Under the pieces are notes generated by a model. That model was not told the DNA's origin. It made no database searches and was given only the letters and a program-made list of their open reading frames with translations. The translations under genes and the position numbers were made by a program. This document shows, piece after piece, positions 27,947 through 35,856 of a stretch of 64,000 bases of DNA (the first letter of the stretch is position 1; every line of letters begins with the position of its first letter). The stretch covers positions 39,806 to 103,805 of the forward strand of contig JADLDB010000109.1 of NCBI GenBank assembly GCA_020846875.1. Direction: 5' to 3'. The DNA comes from Myxococcales bacterium. GTDB taxonomy: Bacteria > Myxococcota > Myxococcia > Myxococcales > Myxococcaceae.

Positions 27947-30102
27947 AGCGTCTCCTTGAAGAAGGTGGCCACGCGCTCGAGCTGGCGCTGCATCACCAGC
28001 GGCTCGGGCACCATGTGGGTGAAGTTGGACAGGGGCAGCACGCTGTGCGGCTTCCCGGCCCGGAACAGCGCGTCGGACAGCTTGAGCGTGTGCAGGAAGT
28101 ACACGTTGTCGTCGGCGGTGCCGTGCATGAAGAGGATCGGCCGCTTCGCCTGATCCACGTACGAGAGCAGAGAGCTGATCCGGTAGGCCTCGGGGTGGGC
28201 CTGGGGCAGGCCCAGGTACCGCTCGGTGTAGTGCGTGTCGTAGTCCAGCCAGTCCACCACCGGCGCGCCGGACACCGCGCTCTTCACCGCGTCTCCCTTT
28301 GCCATCGCCAGCAACGCCGCCAGGTAGCCGCCGAAGCTCCAGCCGTAGACGCCCACCCGGGAGAGGTCCAGCTCGCTGACCTCGGCGCCCAGCGCCTTGA
28401 GTGCCGCCACCTGGTCCTCCATCGGCACCGTGGCGAAGTCGAACTTGATGGCGCGCTCCCAGTCGCGGCCGCGCCCCGGCGTCCCGCGCCCGTCGGCCTT
28501 CACCACGATGAAGCCCTGGTTGGCCAGCCACTGCAGCACCAGGTTCTCGCGCCGCACGTGCATCACCTCGAGGTGGCCGGGGCCGCCGTACACCTGGAGG
28601 ATGACGGGGTACTTCTTCTTCGCCTGGAAGTCCTTCGGGCGGATCACCATCGCCCACGCGCCGCGCTCGCCCGGCAGCTTGCGGAGCTCGGCCTTCAGCT
28701 CCAGCTTCGGCTCCAGCGCCACCGAGGGCACCTCGGCCAGCACCTGCGGGTCGGCCAGGCGCAGCACCGACACCCGCGGCAGCGAGGCGAGGCTGGACGA
28801 CTGCACCGCGGCGAACTTCCCCTTCCCGCTCACCACCGCGTCCTCGTACGACGGCCCCTTCATCGCCGTGGGCACCAGCCTGGGCGCGCCGCCCTTGACC
28901 ACCTGGTACAAGTGCTTCTCTGGCGCGGGCCTGCTGCCCAGGAAGTAGAGCGCCTCCGCCTCGGGATCGAACCCGGCCAGGCTCATGTAGCCGGCGTCTG
29001 GCTTCACCCACGAGGCGTCCCACGCGCCGTCCGGCTTGCGCAACTCCACCTCGGGCGCGCCGTTCCGCTCCGTCACCCAGAAGAACCCTCGGCCCTTCCA
29101 CCACAGCGGCACCTTCTGATCGAGATCCACCCACGCCGCGTCCTCCTCGGCGTGCAGCAGCTTCGTCTTCCCCGTCTTCTCGTCGGCGGCCAGCACCTGC
29201 AGCTTCGTCTGCTCGCGGTTCTCCACCACCAGCGTCAGCGGCCCGTCCTTCCACACCACCGTGGCGAGGTAGGGGAAGGCCTGATCGTCCCAGGTGACGC
29301 GCGTGGGCCTTCCGCCGGCCAGCGCCTGCACGAAGAGCGACACCTTCGCGTTGGCCTTGCCGGGCCGCGGGTAGAAGAAGCGCTCGGGCGCCACCTCCGG
29401 GTGCATCGGATCGGCGATGGAGAACTGCTCCACGCCGGAGTGATCCGTCTGCTGGTACGCCACGGCCTTCCCGTCCGGCGACAGCCAGTAGCCCGAGAAG
29501 CGGCCCATCTCTTCCTGGGCGACGAACTCGGCGAGGCCATGGGGGCGCTCGGCGGTGCCGCCCTTCGTCACCCGCTTCTCGGCGTTCTTCGCCAGGTCCA
29601 CCGCGTGCACGTCGAAGTCCCGCACGTAGGTGACCTTCACGCCGTCGGGAGAGAACTTCGGATCGAGGCACGCGCCCTCGCCCGTCTTGAGCTGCGTGAC
29701 GCGGCCGTCCTGCCGCTCCACCACGTACAGCCTGCCGGACAGCGCCACCAGCACCCGCGCCCCGTCGTCCGACACCTGGAAGCTGGTGAAGCCGCGCGCC
29801 GACACCCGCTGGCGCTCCAGCCGCGCCTTCTCCTCCACCGACAGCTGCTCGGCCGCGCCGTTGAGCAGCTTCTCTGGCGTCAGCCACTCCTTCGTCTGTC
29901 CGCTGGCCAGATCCAGCTCGAACAGCATCTGCCGGTTGTCCTTCGCCTCGCTGCGCAGGAAGAGCGCCGCGCGGCCGTCGGGCGTCACCTTCACGCTCAC
30001 CGGGCGACCCGCCAGGTAGCGCCGCGTCTCGGCGTACTCGCGCAGGAAGTCCACATCAGTAACGGTGCTGGCGAGGATCATCGACATGAGCAGGGCTTCC
30101 AT
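27943..30102 (-). CDS. S9 family prolyl peptidase, dipeptidyl peptidase IV type
   Basis: 719 aa. The N-terminal beta-propeller (residues 30-440) has repeats such as FTSFQVSDDGARVLVALSG and DPKFSPDGVKVTYVRD and the paired glutamates (AQEEMGRFSGYW) that hold the substrate N-terminus in DPP IV. The C-terminal alpha/beta-hydrolase domain has the nucleophile in GWSFGGY, the acid in HGTADDNVYF and the His in NFTHMV, in the S9 order Ser-Asp-His. The N-terminus has only a weak hydrophobic segment, so the location is uncertain. It probably removes Xaa-Pro dipeptides. It is translationally coupled to the hotdog gene downstream and divergent from the monooxygenase gene. Confidence 0.9.
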   Translation of the reverse strand: MEALLMSMILASTVTDVDFLREYAETRRYLAGRPVSVKVTPDGRAALFLRSEAKDNRQMLFELDLASGQTKEWLTPEKLLNGAAEQLSVEEKARLERQRVSARGFTSFQVSDDGARVLVALSGRLYVVERQDGRVTQLKTGEGACLDPKFSPDGVKVTYVRDFDVHAVDLAKNAEKRVTKGGTAERPHGLAEFVAQEEMGRFSGYWLSPDGKAVAYQQTDHSGVEQFSIADPMHPEVAPERFFYPRPGKANAKVSLFVQALAGGRPTRVTWDDQAFPYLATVVWKDGPLTLVVENREQTKLQVLAADEKTGKTKLLHAEEDAAWVDLDQKVPLWWKGRGFFWVTERNGAPEVELRKPDGAWDASWVKPDAGYMSLAGFDPEAEALYFLGSRPAPEKHLYQVVKGGAPRLVPTAMKGPSYEDAVVSGKGKFAAVQSSSLASLPRVSVLRLADPQVLAEVPSVALEPKLELKAELRKLPGERGAWAMVIRPKDFQAKKKYPVILQVYGGPGHLEVMHVRRENLVLQWLANQGFIVVKADGRGTPGRGRDWERAIKFDFATVPMEDQVAALKALGAEVSELDLSRVGVYGWSFGGYLAALLAMAKGDAVKSAVSGAPVVDWLDYDTHYTERYLGLPQAHPEAYRISSLLSYVDQAKRPILFMHGTADDNVYFLHTLKLSDALFRAGKPHSVLPLSNFTHMVPEPLVMQRQLERVATFFKETL

Positions 30103-30213
30103 CGGGAGGCGCGTCTTCTAGCAGGGGGTCCTCGGGTGCACAGGCAATTGATCGGGGCGGCGCGGGCGTGCTGTGGTGCGCGTCCCCCGCTGGCCCGAAA
30201 ACGGAGAGTCCCG

Positions 30214-31530
30214 ATGCGTCCATCGCTCATCGCGTGCGCCCTGGCGGCGCTGATCGCCTTCATCGCGTGCAGCGCAGGAACGCCTTCGGGCACCGGCGGC
30301 GGTGGCGGTGCGTCCGGAGGCGGAGCAGCGGGAGGCGGCGGAGGCGGCGGAGGCGGCACCGGAGGCGGCGGAGGCGGCACCGGGGGCGGGGGCGGCGGCG
30401 CCAACGGGCCCACCTGGTACAAAGACGTGCTGCCGATCGCGCGCGCGCAGTGCCAGAGCTGTCACTCCGCCGGTGGCATCGCCCCCTTCGCGCTCGAGAC
30501 GTACGCCCAGGCGAAGCCGATGGCCGCGGCGATGGCCAACGCGGTGGCGCAGCGCCGCATGCCCCCGTGGATGCCGGATCCGTCCTGTGGCGGCCCCTTC
30601 GTCGGCGAGCGGCTGCTGACGCAGGCGCAGATCGACACCGTCGTGCAGTGGAACCAGACGGGCGCGGCGGAAGGCAACCCCTCCGACGCGCCGCCTCCTC
30701 CCGACGGAGGCGTGGTGGGCCTGCCCCAGGTGGACGCGACCCTGATCATGCCCCAGCCCTACACCCCCAGCGCCGCGCTGACCGACGACTACCGCTGCTT
30801 CCTCGTCGATCCGCAGCTCGCCAGCGCGAAGCAGGTGGTGGGCTACGACATTCAGCCCGGCGTCCGCGCCGAGGTGCACCACGTGATCATCTACCTGGTC
30901 AACCGCACCGACGCGGTGGCGGAAGACGCGAAGGACAGCACGCCCGGCTGGCAGTGCTTCGGCGGCGCGGAGGTGAGCACCAGCGGTGCGCTGGGCGCCT
31001 GGGCCCCGGGCTCGGGCGCGGTCATCTACCCGGCGGGCACCGGAATCCGCGTCGGCACCAACCAGGTGCTGGCGATGCAGGTCCACTACAACACCCAGGC
31101 CGGCGTGCGGGTGCCGGATCAAACGTCGGTGAAGCTGCAGTACGCCGCCGGCAGCGTCACCAACGCGTACCTGCTGCCACTGGTGGCCGACGGCTTCGAC
31201 ATTCCGCCGCAGTCCATCGGCTACAGCTTCACCGACTCCTTCACCAACCCGGTGCCGTTGAGCCTCAAGGTGTGGGGCCTGTTGCCGCACATGCACCAGC
31301 TCGGCAAGCGCATCACCATTCGCGGGGCCAACGACGAGTGCCTGGTGGACATACCCAGGTGGGACTTCCACTGGCAGCAGCAGTACTTCCGGCCCACGCC
31401 CCACACCGTGGGCGCCAGCCAGGCGCTCACCATGCGCTGCGAGTGGGACAACCCGGGGATGACCAACGTCACCTGGGGCGAAGGCACCACCGACGAAATG
31501 TGCTTCGCCTTCATCTACGCGACGCCTTAG
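30214..31530 (+). CDS. Copper type II monooxygenase-like lipoprotein with haem motif
   Basis: 438 aa from ATG 30214 (ribosome binding site ACGGAGAG). The signal peptide ends in IAFIAC (lipobox), followed by a glycine-rich stalk of about 45 residues. Next is a c-type cytochrome-like segment (ARAQCQSCHSAGGIAPF, with the Met in RMPPWMPD). The C-terminal 270 residues carry the copper ligands of peptidylglycine monooxygenase-like (PHM) enzymes in order: the His pair in AEVHHVIIYL, the His in MQVHYNT, the HxH in LLPHMHQLGK and the Met in TDEMCFAF. Fusing haem and copper modules suggests that electrons reach the copper sites through the haem. The substrate is unknown. Confidence 0.87.
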   Translation: MRPSLIACALAALIAFIACSAGTPSGTGGGGGASGGGAAGGGGGGGGGTGGGGGGTGGGGGGANGPTWYKDVLPIARAQCQSCHSAGGIAPFALETYAQAKPMAAAMANAVAQRRMPPWMPDPSCGGPFVGERLLTQAQIDTVVQWNQTGAAEGNPSDAPPPPDGGVVGLPQVDATLIMPQPYTPSAALTDDYRCFLVDPQLASAKQVVGYDIQPGVRAEVHHVIIYLVNRTDAVAEDAKDSTPGWQCFGGAEVSTSGALGAWAPGSGAVIYPAGTGIRVGTNQVLAMQVHYNTQAGVRVPDQTSVKLQYAAGSVTNAYLLPLVADGFDIPPQSIGYSFTDSFTNPVPLSLKVWGLLPHMHQLGKRITIRGANDECLVDIPRWDFHWQQQYFRPTPHTVGASQALTMRCEWDNPGMTNVTWGEGTTDEMCFAFIYATP

Positions 31531-31539
31531 AAGCACCGC

Positions 31540-32742
31540 ATGAGCTACACCGTCCTCGCCCGCAAGTACCGACCCCAGGCCTTCGAAGAGGTGACGGGCC
31601 AGGAGCACGTGGTCCGCACGGTGGAGAACGCGATCAAGCTGGATCGCGTCGCCCACGCCTACCTCTTCGCCGGGCCCCGCGGCGTGGGCAAGACGACCGC
31701 CGCGCGCCTGCTGGCCCGGGCGCTCAACTGCGAGAAGGGCCCCACGGCGTCACCCTGCGGGACGTGCCTGGCCTGCACGGAGATCCGCGACGGCACCTCG
31801 GTGGACGTGGCAGAGATCGACGGCGCGTCCAACAACGGCGTCGAGAACGTGCGGGAGATCCGCGAGAACGCGAAGTACCTGCCCCAGCGCGATCGCTACA
31901 AGATCTACATCATCGACGAGGTGCACATGCTGTCGGGGGCGGCCTTCAACGCGCTCTTGAAGACGCTGGAAGAGCCGCCGCCGCACGTGAAGTTCATCTT
32001 CGCCACCACCGAGCCGCACAAGCTGCCCGACACGATCCTCTCCCGCTGCCAGCGGCACAACTTCCGGCGGATCAGCGCGGCGGCCATGCTCAAGCGGCTC
32101 AAAGAGATCGCCGGCCTCGAGAAGGTCACCATCTCCGACTCCTCGCTGTCGTTGATCGTCCGCCAGTCCGAGGGCGGCATGCGCGACGCGCTGTCCCTGC
32201 TCGATCAGATCCTCTCCGCCTGCGGCAACACGCCTTCCGACGCGGAGGTTGCCGACGCGCTGGGGGCCATCGATCGCACCGCGGTGCACGCCTTCGCCAC
32301 CGCGCTGGTGAAGCGCGACGCGAAGCTGCTCCTGGAGCGCACCGAGGAGATGTGGAACCGGGGCGTCGATCTGCGGCGCCTGGCGGCCGACCTCGCCTTC
32401 CACCTGCGCAACGTCTTCATCGCCAAGGCCACCGGCGCGGCGCCCGACGAGCTGGCGGACAGCGACAAGGACGTGGTCGTGGCCCTGGCCCGCGAAGCCG
32501 ACGCGGCGCAGGTGGCGAGGCTGTTCGACGTGGTGCACACCGCGGAGTGGGAGATCGCCCGCGCGCCCCAGCCCCGCCTGGCCTTCGAGCTGGCGCTGTT
32601 GCGCGGCCTGCACCTCGCGCCGGCCGCGTCCATCCCAGAGCTGATCACCCGAGTCGAGCGCCTGGCGTCGGGCGCAGCGTCCCCAGCGCCTGGATCCGGA
32701 GCGTCCGGAGGTCGCTCCGGCGCGTCGACCTTTCGCAGCTGA
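31540..32742 (+). CDS. dnaX: DNA polymerase III subunit gamma (DnaX, zero-frame product)
   Basis: 400 aa, ending at TGA 32740-32742. This is the clamp-loader ATPase: Walker A GPRGVGKTTAA, a zinc-binding set of Cys (CEKGPTASPCGTCLAC), Walker B YIIDEVHMLSG, the SRC motif (SRCQRHNF), sensor 2 and the collar domain up to LARLFDVV and LRGLHLAPAASI. After ITRVERLASG the sequence becomes a Gly/Ser/Ala linker and stops. The tau-specific C-terminal part continues downstream in the +1 frame (from about 32735). The length matches a gamma-type product. Only one TTT codon is seen, 6 bases before the stop codon. It starts the dnaX-ybaB-recR set and begins 9 bases after the monooxygenase stop. Confidence 0.93.
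   Translation: MSYTVLARKYRPQAFEEVTGQEHVVRTVENAIKLDRVAHAYLFAGPRGVGKTTAARLLARALNCEKGPTASPCGTCLACTEIRDGTSVDVAEIDGASNNGVENVREIRENAKYLPQRDRYKIYIIDEVHMLSGAAFNALLKTLEEPPPHVKFIFATTEPHKLPDTILSRCQRHNFRRISAAAMLKRLKEIAGLEKVTISDSSLSLIVRQSEGGMRDALSLLDQILSACGNTPSDAEVADALGAIDRTAVHAFATALVKRDAKLLLERTEEMWNRGVDLRRLAADLAFHLRNVFIAKATGAAPDELADSDKDVVVALAREADAAQVARLFDVVHTAEWEIARAPQPRLAFELALLRGLHLAPAASIPELITRVERLASGAASPAPGSGASGGRSGASTFRS
32728..32742 (+). promoter_or_regulatory. Candidate +1 ribosomal frameshift site in dnaX
   Basis: The zero frame reads ACC TTT CGC AGC TGA. tRNA-Phe (anticodon GAA) on TTT can slip forward to TTC without loss of pairing, after which the frame reads GCA GCT GAG and stays open to 33625. 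The context is like the influenza A PA-X +1 site (UCC UUU CGU). The +1 frame is open from 32645, so the slip could in principle occur anywhere from there to the stop. The site is seen; its use is inference. Confidence 0.45.
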
Positions 32743-32761
32743 GCCCAGGCCGCCACGCGAC

Positions 32762-33625
32762 GTGAAGCTGTTCCCCCCCGAGGGGAGCGCCGAGGGCTGT
32801 GCGTCGGGCGAGTGCCTGCCCGAGGCTGCGGCGACAGCGACGCACGCGGGCTCGGAGCTGGCACGCGCCGCGACCTCGTCGGCCTCCCCCGGTTCCGCGG
32901 CGGCCCCGACTCCGGCGCACGCCGGCGCGCCTCCCGCGAACCGCACCATGGGCTCGCCAGCGCTCTCCGGTTCGCCTCGCGCCGCAGCGGGCACCCCGGG
33001 TCCGGCGGTCACCTCGCCCCTCCGCCCGAGTCCCGCAGCGCCCACCTCGGCCGCGAGCGCGCCGCCCCCGGGAGCCCGCGCGCCGATCGACGATCCCGCT
33101 CCGCTTCCCGGCGACGAAGACGACGAGCTGGGCGCCTCCGCCACCTCACCTTCCGGCAACGGCGAGCACGAGCGCTGGCGCCGCGCCGTCGACGCGGTCC
33201 GCGCCGCCCTGCCCCGCCACGGCAAGTCGCTGTCCTACGCGCGCTTCCTCGGCTTCTCGCCCGACGGCGTGCGCATCGCCTTCCCTCCGGACGCGGCGTT
33301 CCACCGCACGCAGGTGGTGGGCATGAGCCGCCCGCTGCTGGAGGCCGAGCTGACGAAGTCGCTGGGCCGCCCGGGGAAGCTGGTGGAGGAGGCCTTCGAC
33401 GCTCAGGCCTTCGCGGCGGCCCCGAAGTCCATCGCCGAGGTGGAGGCGAACGATCGCGCCACGCGGGAGAAGCAGATCGAAGCGCACGTGCGCGCCCACC
33501 CCGCGGTGCGAGGCGTCCTTCGCCACCTGGGCGGCGGCATCGAGCACATCCAGTACCTGGAGCCGGTGCCCAAAGACACGTCCACGGCCACGCCGGAGGA
33601 AGGCGAGCCCCCCGGCTCCGACTGA
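32762..33625 (+). CDS. dnaX: Tau-specific C-terminal part of DnaX in the +1 frame
   Basis: 287 residues if counted from the GTG at 32762; the frame itself is open from 32645. The first 130 residues are an Ala/Pro-rich linker (ATATHAGSELARAATSSASP), then comes the tau domain IV/V region: WRRAVDAVRAALPRHGKSLS, FLGFSPDGVRIAFPPDAAF, and LLEAELTKSLGRPGKLVEEAF. This is the part that binds DnaB and the polymerase alpha subunit in E. coli. I see no ribosome binding site before the GTG, so a separate protein is less likely than expression by frameshifting (about 694 aa in all). Codon use is normal for this genome, so the domain is under selection. If the shift is a sequencing or assembly error, the whole gene is 31540-33625. 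Confidence 0.8.
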   Translation: MKLFPPEGSAEGCASGECLPEAAATATHAGSELARAATSSASPGSAAAPTPAHAGAPPANRTMGSPALSGSPRAAAGTPGPAVTSPLRPSPAAPTSAASAPPPGARAPIDDPAPLPGDEDDELGASATSPSGNGEHERWRRAVDAVRAALPRHGKSLSYARFLGFSPDGVRIAFPPDAAFHRTQVVGMSRPLLEAELTKSLGRPGKLVEEAFDAQAFAAAPKSIAEVEANDRATREKQIEAHVRAHPAVRGVLRHLGGGIEHIQYLEPVPKDTSTATPEEGEPPGSD

Positions 33626-33681
33626 CAGGATGAGCGCGGCCTGCTAGAGCCGAACCCGACAACGCACCACGGAGAGACCCC

Positions 33682-34002
33682 ATGCCCGGCGTCGACCTCA
33701 ACTACTTCATCCGGCAGGCCAACAAGCTGACCGAGAAGATCGAGCAGCGGAAGACGGAGCTCGCCTCCGAGACGGTGGAAGGCAAGTCCGGCGACGGGCT
33801 GGTGGTGGTGCTGGCCTCCTGCACGCAAGAGATCAAGTCCATCAAGCTGGACCCGAAAGTGGTCGATCCCGGCGACCTGGCGATGCTCGAGGATCTGCTG
33901 GTGGCGGCGGTGAACGCGGCGCTGACGGCCTCGAAGGAGCACATGCAGAAGGAGCTGGGGAAGATCTCCGGCGGCATCAAGATCCCCGGCATCACCGGAT
34001 GA
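33682..34002 (+). CDS. ybaB: YbaB/EbfC family nucleoid-associated protein
   Basis: 106 aa, close to the family length. YbaB/EbfC proteins are small dimeric DNA-binding proteins. Features are the N-terminal helix (YFIRQANKLTEKIEQRKTEL), the strand GDGLVVVLASCTQEIKSIKL, DPKVV, LEDLLVAAVNAAL and the helical C-terminus. The ribosome binding site ACGGAGAG precedes ATG 33682. Its last four bases overlap the recR start as ATGA (33999-34002). Position between dnaX and recR is conserved widely in bacteria. Confidence 0.94.
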   Translation: MPGVDLNYFIRQANKLTEKIEQRKTELASETVEGKSGDGLVVVLASCTQEIKSIKLDPKVVDPGDLAMLEDLLVAAVNAALTASKEHMQKELGKISGGIKIPGITG

Positions 34003-34601
34003 CGCCCGACGCGCTCAACCGCCTCGTGGCCCAGTTGGCGAAGCTGCCCGGCATCGGCGAGAAGACGGCGCAGCGCCTCGCGTTCCACGTGCTGCGCTCG
34101 CCCCCGGACTTCGCGAAGGGCCTGGCCGCCGCGCTCACCGAGGTGGTGGACAAGGTGCGGCTGTGCCCGCGCTGCTTCAGCCTGCACGACGGGCCCGCCG
34201 ACACGCGCTGCGGCTTCTGCACCGACGCGCGCCGCGACGACAAGGTGCTGTGCGTGGTGGAGAACATCAGCGACCAACTGGCGCTGGAGCGCACGAAGGA
34301 GTTCAAGGGGCGCTACCACGTGCTGCACGGGGTGCTTTCCCCGCTGGAGGGCGTGGGGCCGGATCAGCTGCGGATCCGCGAGCTGCTCCTGCGCCTCGAG
34401 GACTCGCCCATCGAGGAGCTCATCGTCGCCACCAACCCCGACGTGGAAGGCGAGGCCACCGCGCTGTACCTGACGAAGCTGCTCAAGCCGCTGGGGCTCA
34501 GGGTGACGCGCCTTGCCCAGGGGATCCCCATGGGCGGCGACCTGGAGTACGCGGATCAGGCGACGCTGGCCCGCGCGCTGTCCGCCCGGCGGGAGCTGTA
34601 G
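33999..34601 (+). CDS. recR: Recombination mediator protein RecR
   Basis: 200 aa. RecR, with RecO and RecF, loads RecA on gaps. The helix-hairpin-helix (LAKLPGIGEKTAQRLAFHVL), the four-Cys zinc finger (CPRCFSLHDG ... CGFC), the Toprim domain (VLCVVENISDQLALE, ELIVATNPDVEGEATALYL) and the C-terminal LAQGIPMGGDLEYAD are all intact. The length is normal. It overlaps ybaB by four bases (ATGA). It ends 3 bases before the stop of the convergent MFS gene, with no room for a separate terminator. Confidence 0.96.
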   Translation: MTPDALNRLVAQLAKLPGIGEKTAQRLAFHVLRSPPDFAKGLAAALTEVVDKVRLCPRCFSLHDGPADTRCGFCTDARRDDKVLCVVENISDQLALERTKEFKGRYHVLHGVLSPLEGVGPDQLRIRELLLRLEDSPIEELIVATNPDVEGEATALYLTKLLKPLGLRVTRLAQGIPMGGDLEYADQATLARALSARREL

Positions 34602-34604
34602 CCG

Positions 34605-35849
34605 TCACGCCTCCCGCTTCGGCGCCAGCGCCCACCACACCGCCGCGGACAAGAGCAGCACGCCCGCCAGCCAGCTCATCAGCTCCCGCGGCGCGAAGCC
34701 GTGGTGATCGAGCAGCCGGCCGCCCAGCCAACTGGAGGCCCCCAGCACCAGCGTGTAGGCCATGAAGTCCACCGCGAACACCCGCCCGCGCAGCCGGTCC
34801 TCCACCTGCAGGGTGATGAGGGAGCTGGAGAAGACCCACTGGGTGGACACGCCGGTGTGCGCCAGCGCCAGGAGCGCCGCCGCCAGGAAGAGCCACGGCG
34901 CCTGCGCGAAGAGCAACCAGAAGACGGCGGTCACCAGGAAGGCCACGCCAATCGCGCGCTCCAGCCAGGCGACCGAGTCGCCACCCAGCCGCCGCGCCAA
35001 CAGGGGCCCCACGAAGGCCCCCGCCCCGCGCATCCCCAGGAGCACGCCCATCGCCACGTCCGGAGATCCCGCCACGGTGAACAGCCGCTCACCGAACACC
35101 GCGTAGAGGAGGATCGCCGCGCCCCCGGGGATCGCCCAGCCCGACTTCACCCACAGCGTTCGGCGCAGCCGCGGTCGTGACGCCACCAGCTTCCACCCTT
35201 CGAGCAGATCGAGCAGCCCCAGCGTCGCCGCCCAGGAGCGCGCCCTCGGCGGGTGCTGCACCTTCGGGATCGCCGCCCGCGAGACGAAGAACGCCGAGAG
35301 GAGATAGCTGCAGGCGTCGACGACGAAGCTCGCGTCGCGGCCCAACGCGGCCGTCACCACCCCGCCCGCCAGCGCGCCGAAGCCCAGCATCGCCGACCAG
35401 GTCGCGCCCTGTAGGGTGGTGGCCGTCACCACCTCGTGCGGCTCCACCACGCTGCCGATCGCCGCCTGCTCCGCGGGATCGAAGAAGGCCCCCAGCGTCA
35501 GCTGCGCGAAGGTGAGCGCGTACACCAGCCACACGCCGCTCGCATCGCGCACCAAGAGGAAGCCCAGCACCACCAGCGCCCGCAGCACGTCGCAGGCGAT
35601 CATCACCTTCTTCCGGTGCAGCCGATCCGCCACCACGCCCGCCAGCGGCGAGAAGATCCCCGGCGGAACGAAGCGCGCCAACAACATGAGGCCAATCGCC
35701 TCGCTCCGCCCCGTGTACGCCTGCAAGAGCGAGTAGAGGGCGATCAACGTGAACCAGTCGCCCGTCAGGCTGATCGCCGACGCCAGCCAGATCGCCCGGT
35801 ACCCAGGGCGCTTCTTCAAGAGCTCGAGGTAGCCCACCGGCGCGTTCAC
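34605..35849 (-). CDS. MFS transporter
   Basis: 414 aa with about 11-12 membrane helices. The loop between helices 2 and 3 has the MFS-type motif GVVADRLHRKKVM. GFGALAGGVVTAALG and the N-terminus WLASAISLTGDWFTLIALYS are like the macrolide/enterobactin-exporter branch (MefA/EntS-type) of MFS proteins. The substrate cannot be told from sequence. It lies 7 bases after the upstream kinase-operon terminus: its ATG at 35849 is close to the kinase stop at 35857, so it is likely co-transcribed from the same upstream promoter. Confidence 0.88.
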   Translation of the reverse strand: MNAPVGYLELLKKRPGYRAIWLASAISLTGDWFTLIALYSLLQAYTGRSEAIGLMLLARFVPPGIFSPLAGVVADRLHRKKVMIACDVLRALVVLGFLLVRDASGVWLVYALTFAQLTLGAFFDPAEQAAIGSVVEPHEVVTATTLQGATWSAMLGFGALAGGVVTAALGRDASFVVDACSYLLSAFFVSRAAIPKVQHPPRARSWAATLGLLDLLEGWKLVASRPRLRRTLWVKSGWAIPGGAAILLYAVFGERLFTVAGSPDVAMGVLLGMRGAGAFVGPLLARRLGGDSVAWLERAIGVAFLVTAVFWLLFAQAPWLFLAAALLALAHTGVSTQWVFSSSLITLQVEDRLRGRVFAVDFMAYTLVLGASSWLGGRLLDHHGFAPRELMSWLAGVLLLSAAVWWALAPKREA

Positions 35850-35856
35850 GGCGACG

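Noticed and set aside
32643..32767. A third frame of dnaX (reading RSVPSAWIRSVRRSLRRVDL) with high GC at third positions
   Set aside because: It would need two shifts to connect the ATPase and tau parts, it ends at a stop near 32765, and the linker is a low-complexity region where GC3 is not reliable. A single +1 step is simpler.
32773..32779. A run of seven C as a slippage site for dnaX
   Set aside because: It lies downstream of the zero-frame stop, so slipping there cannot join gamma to tau.
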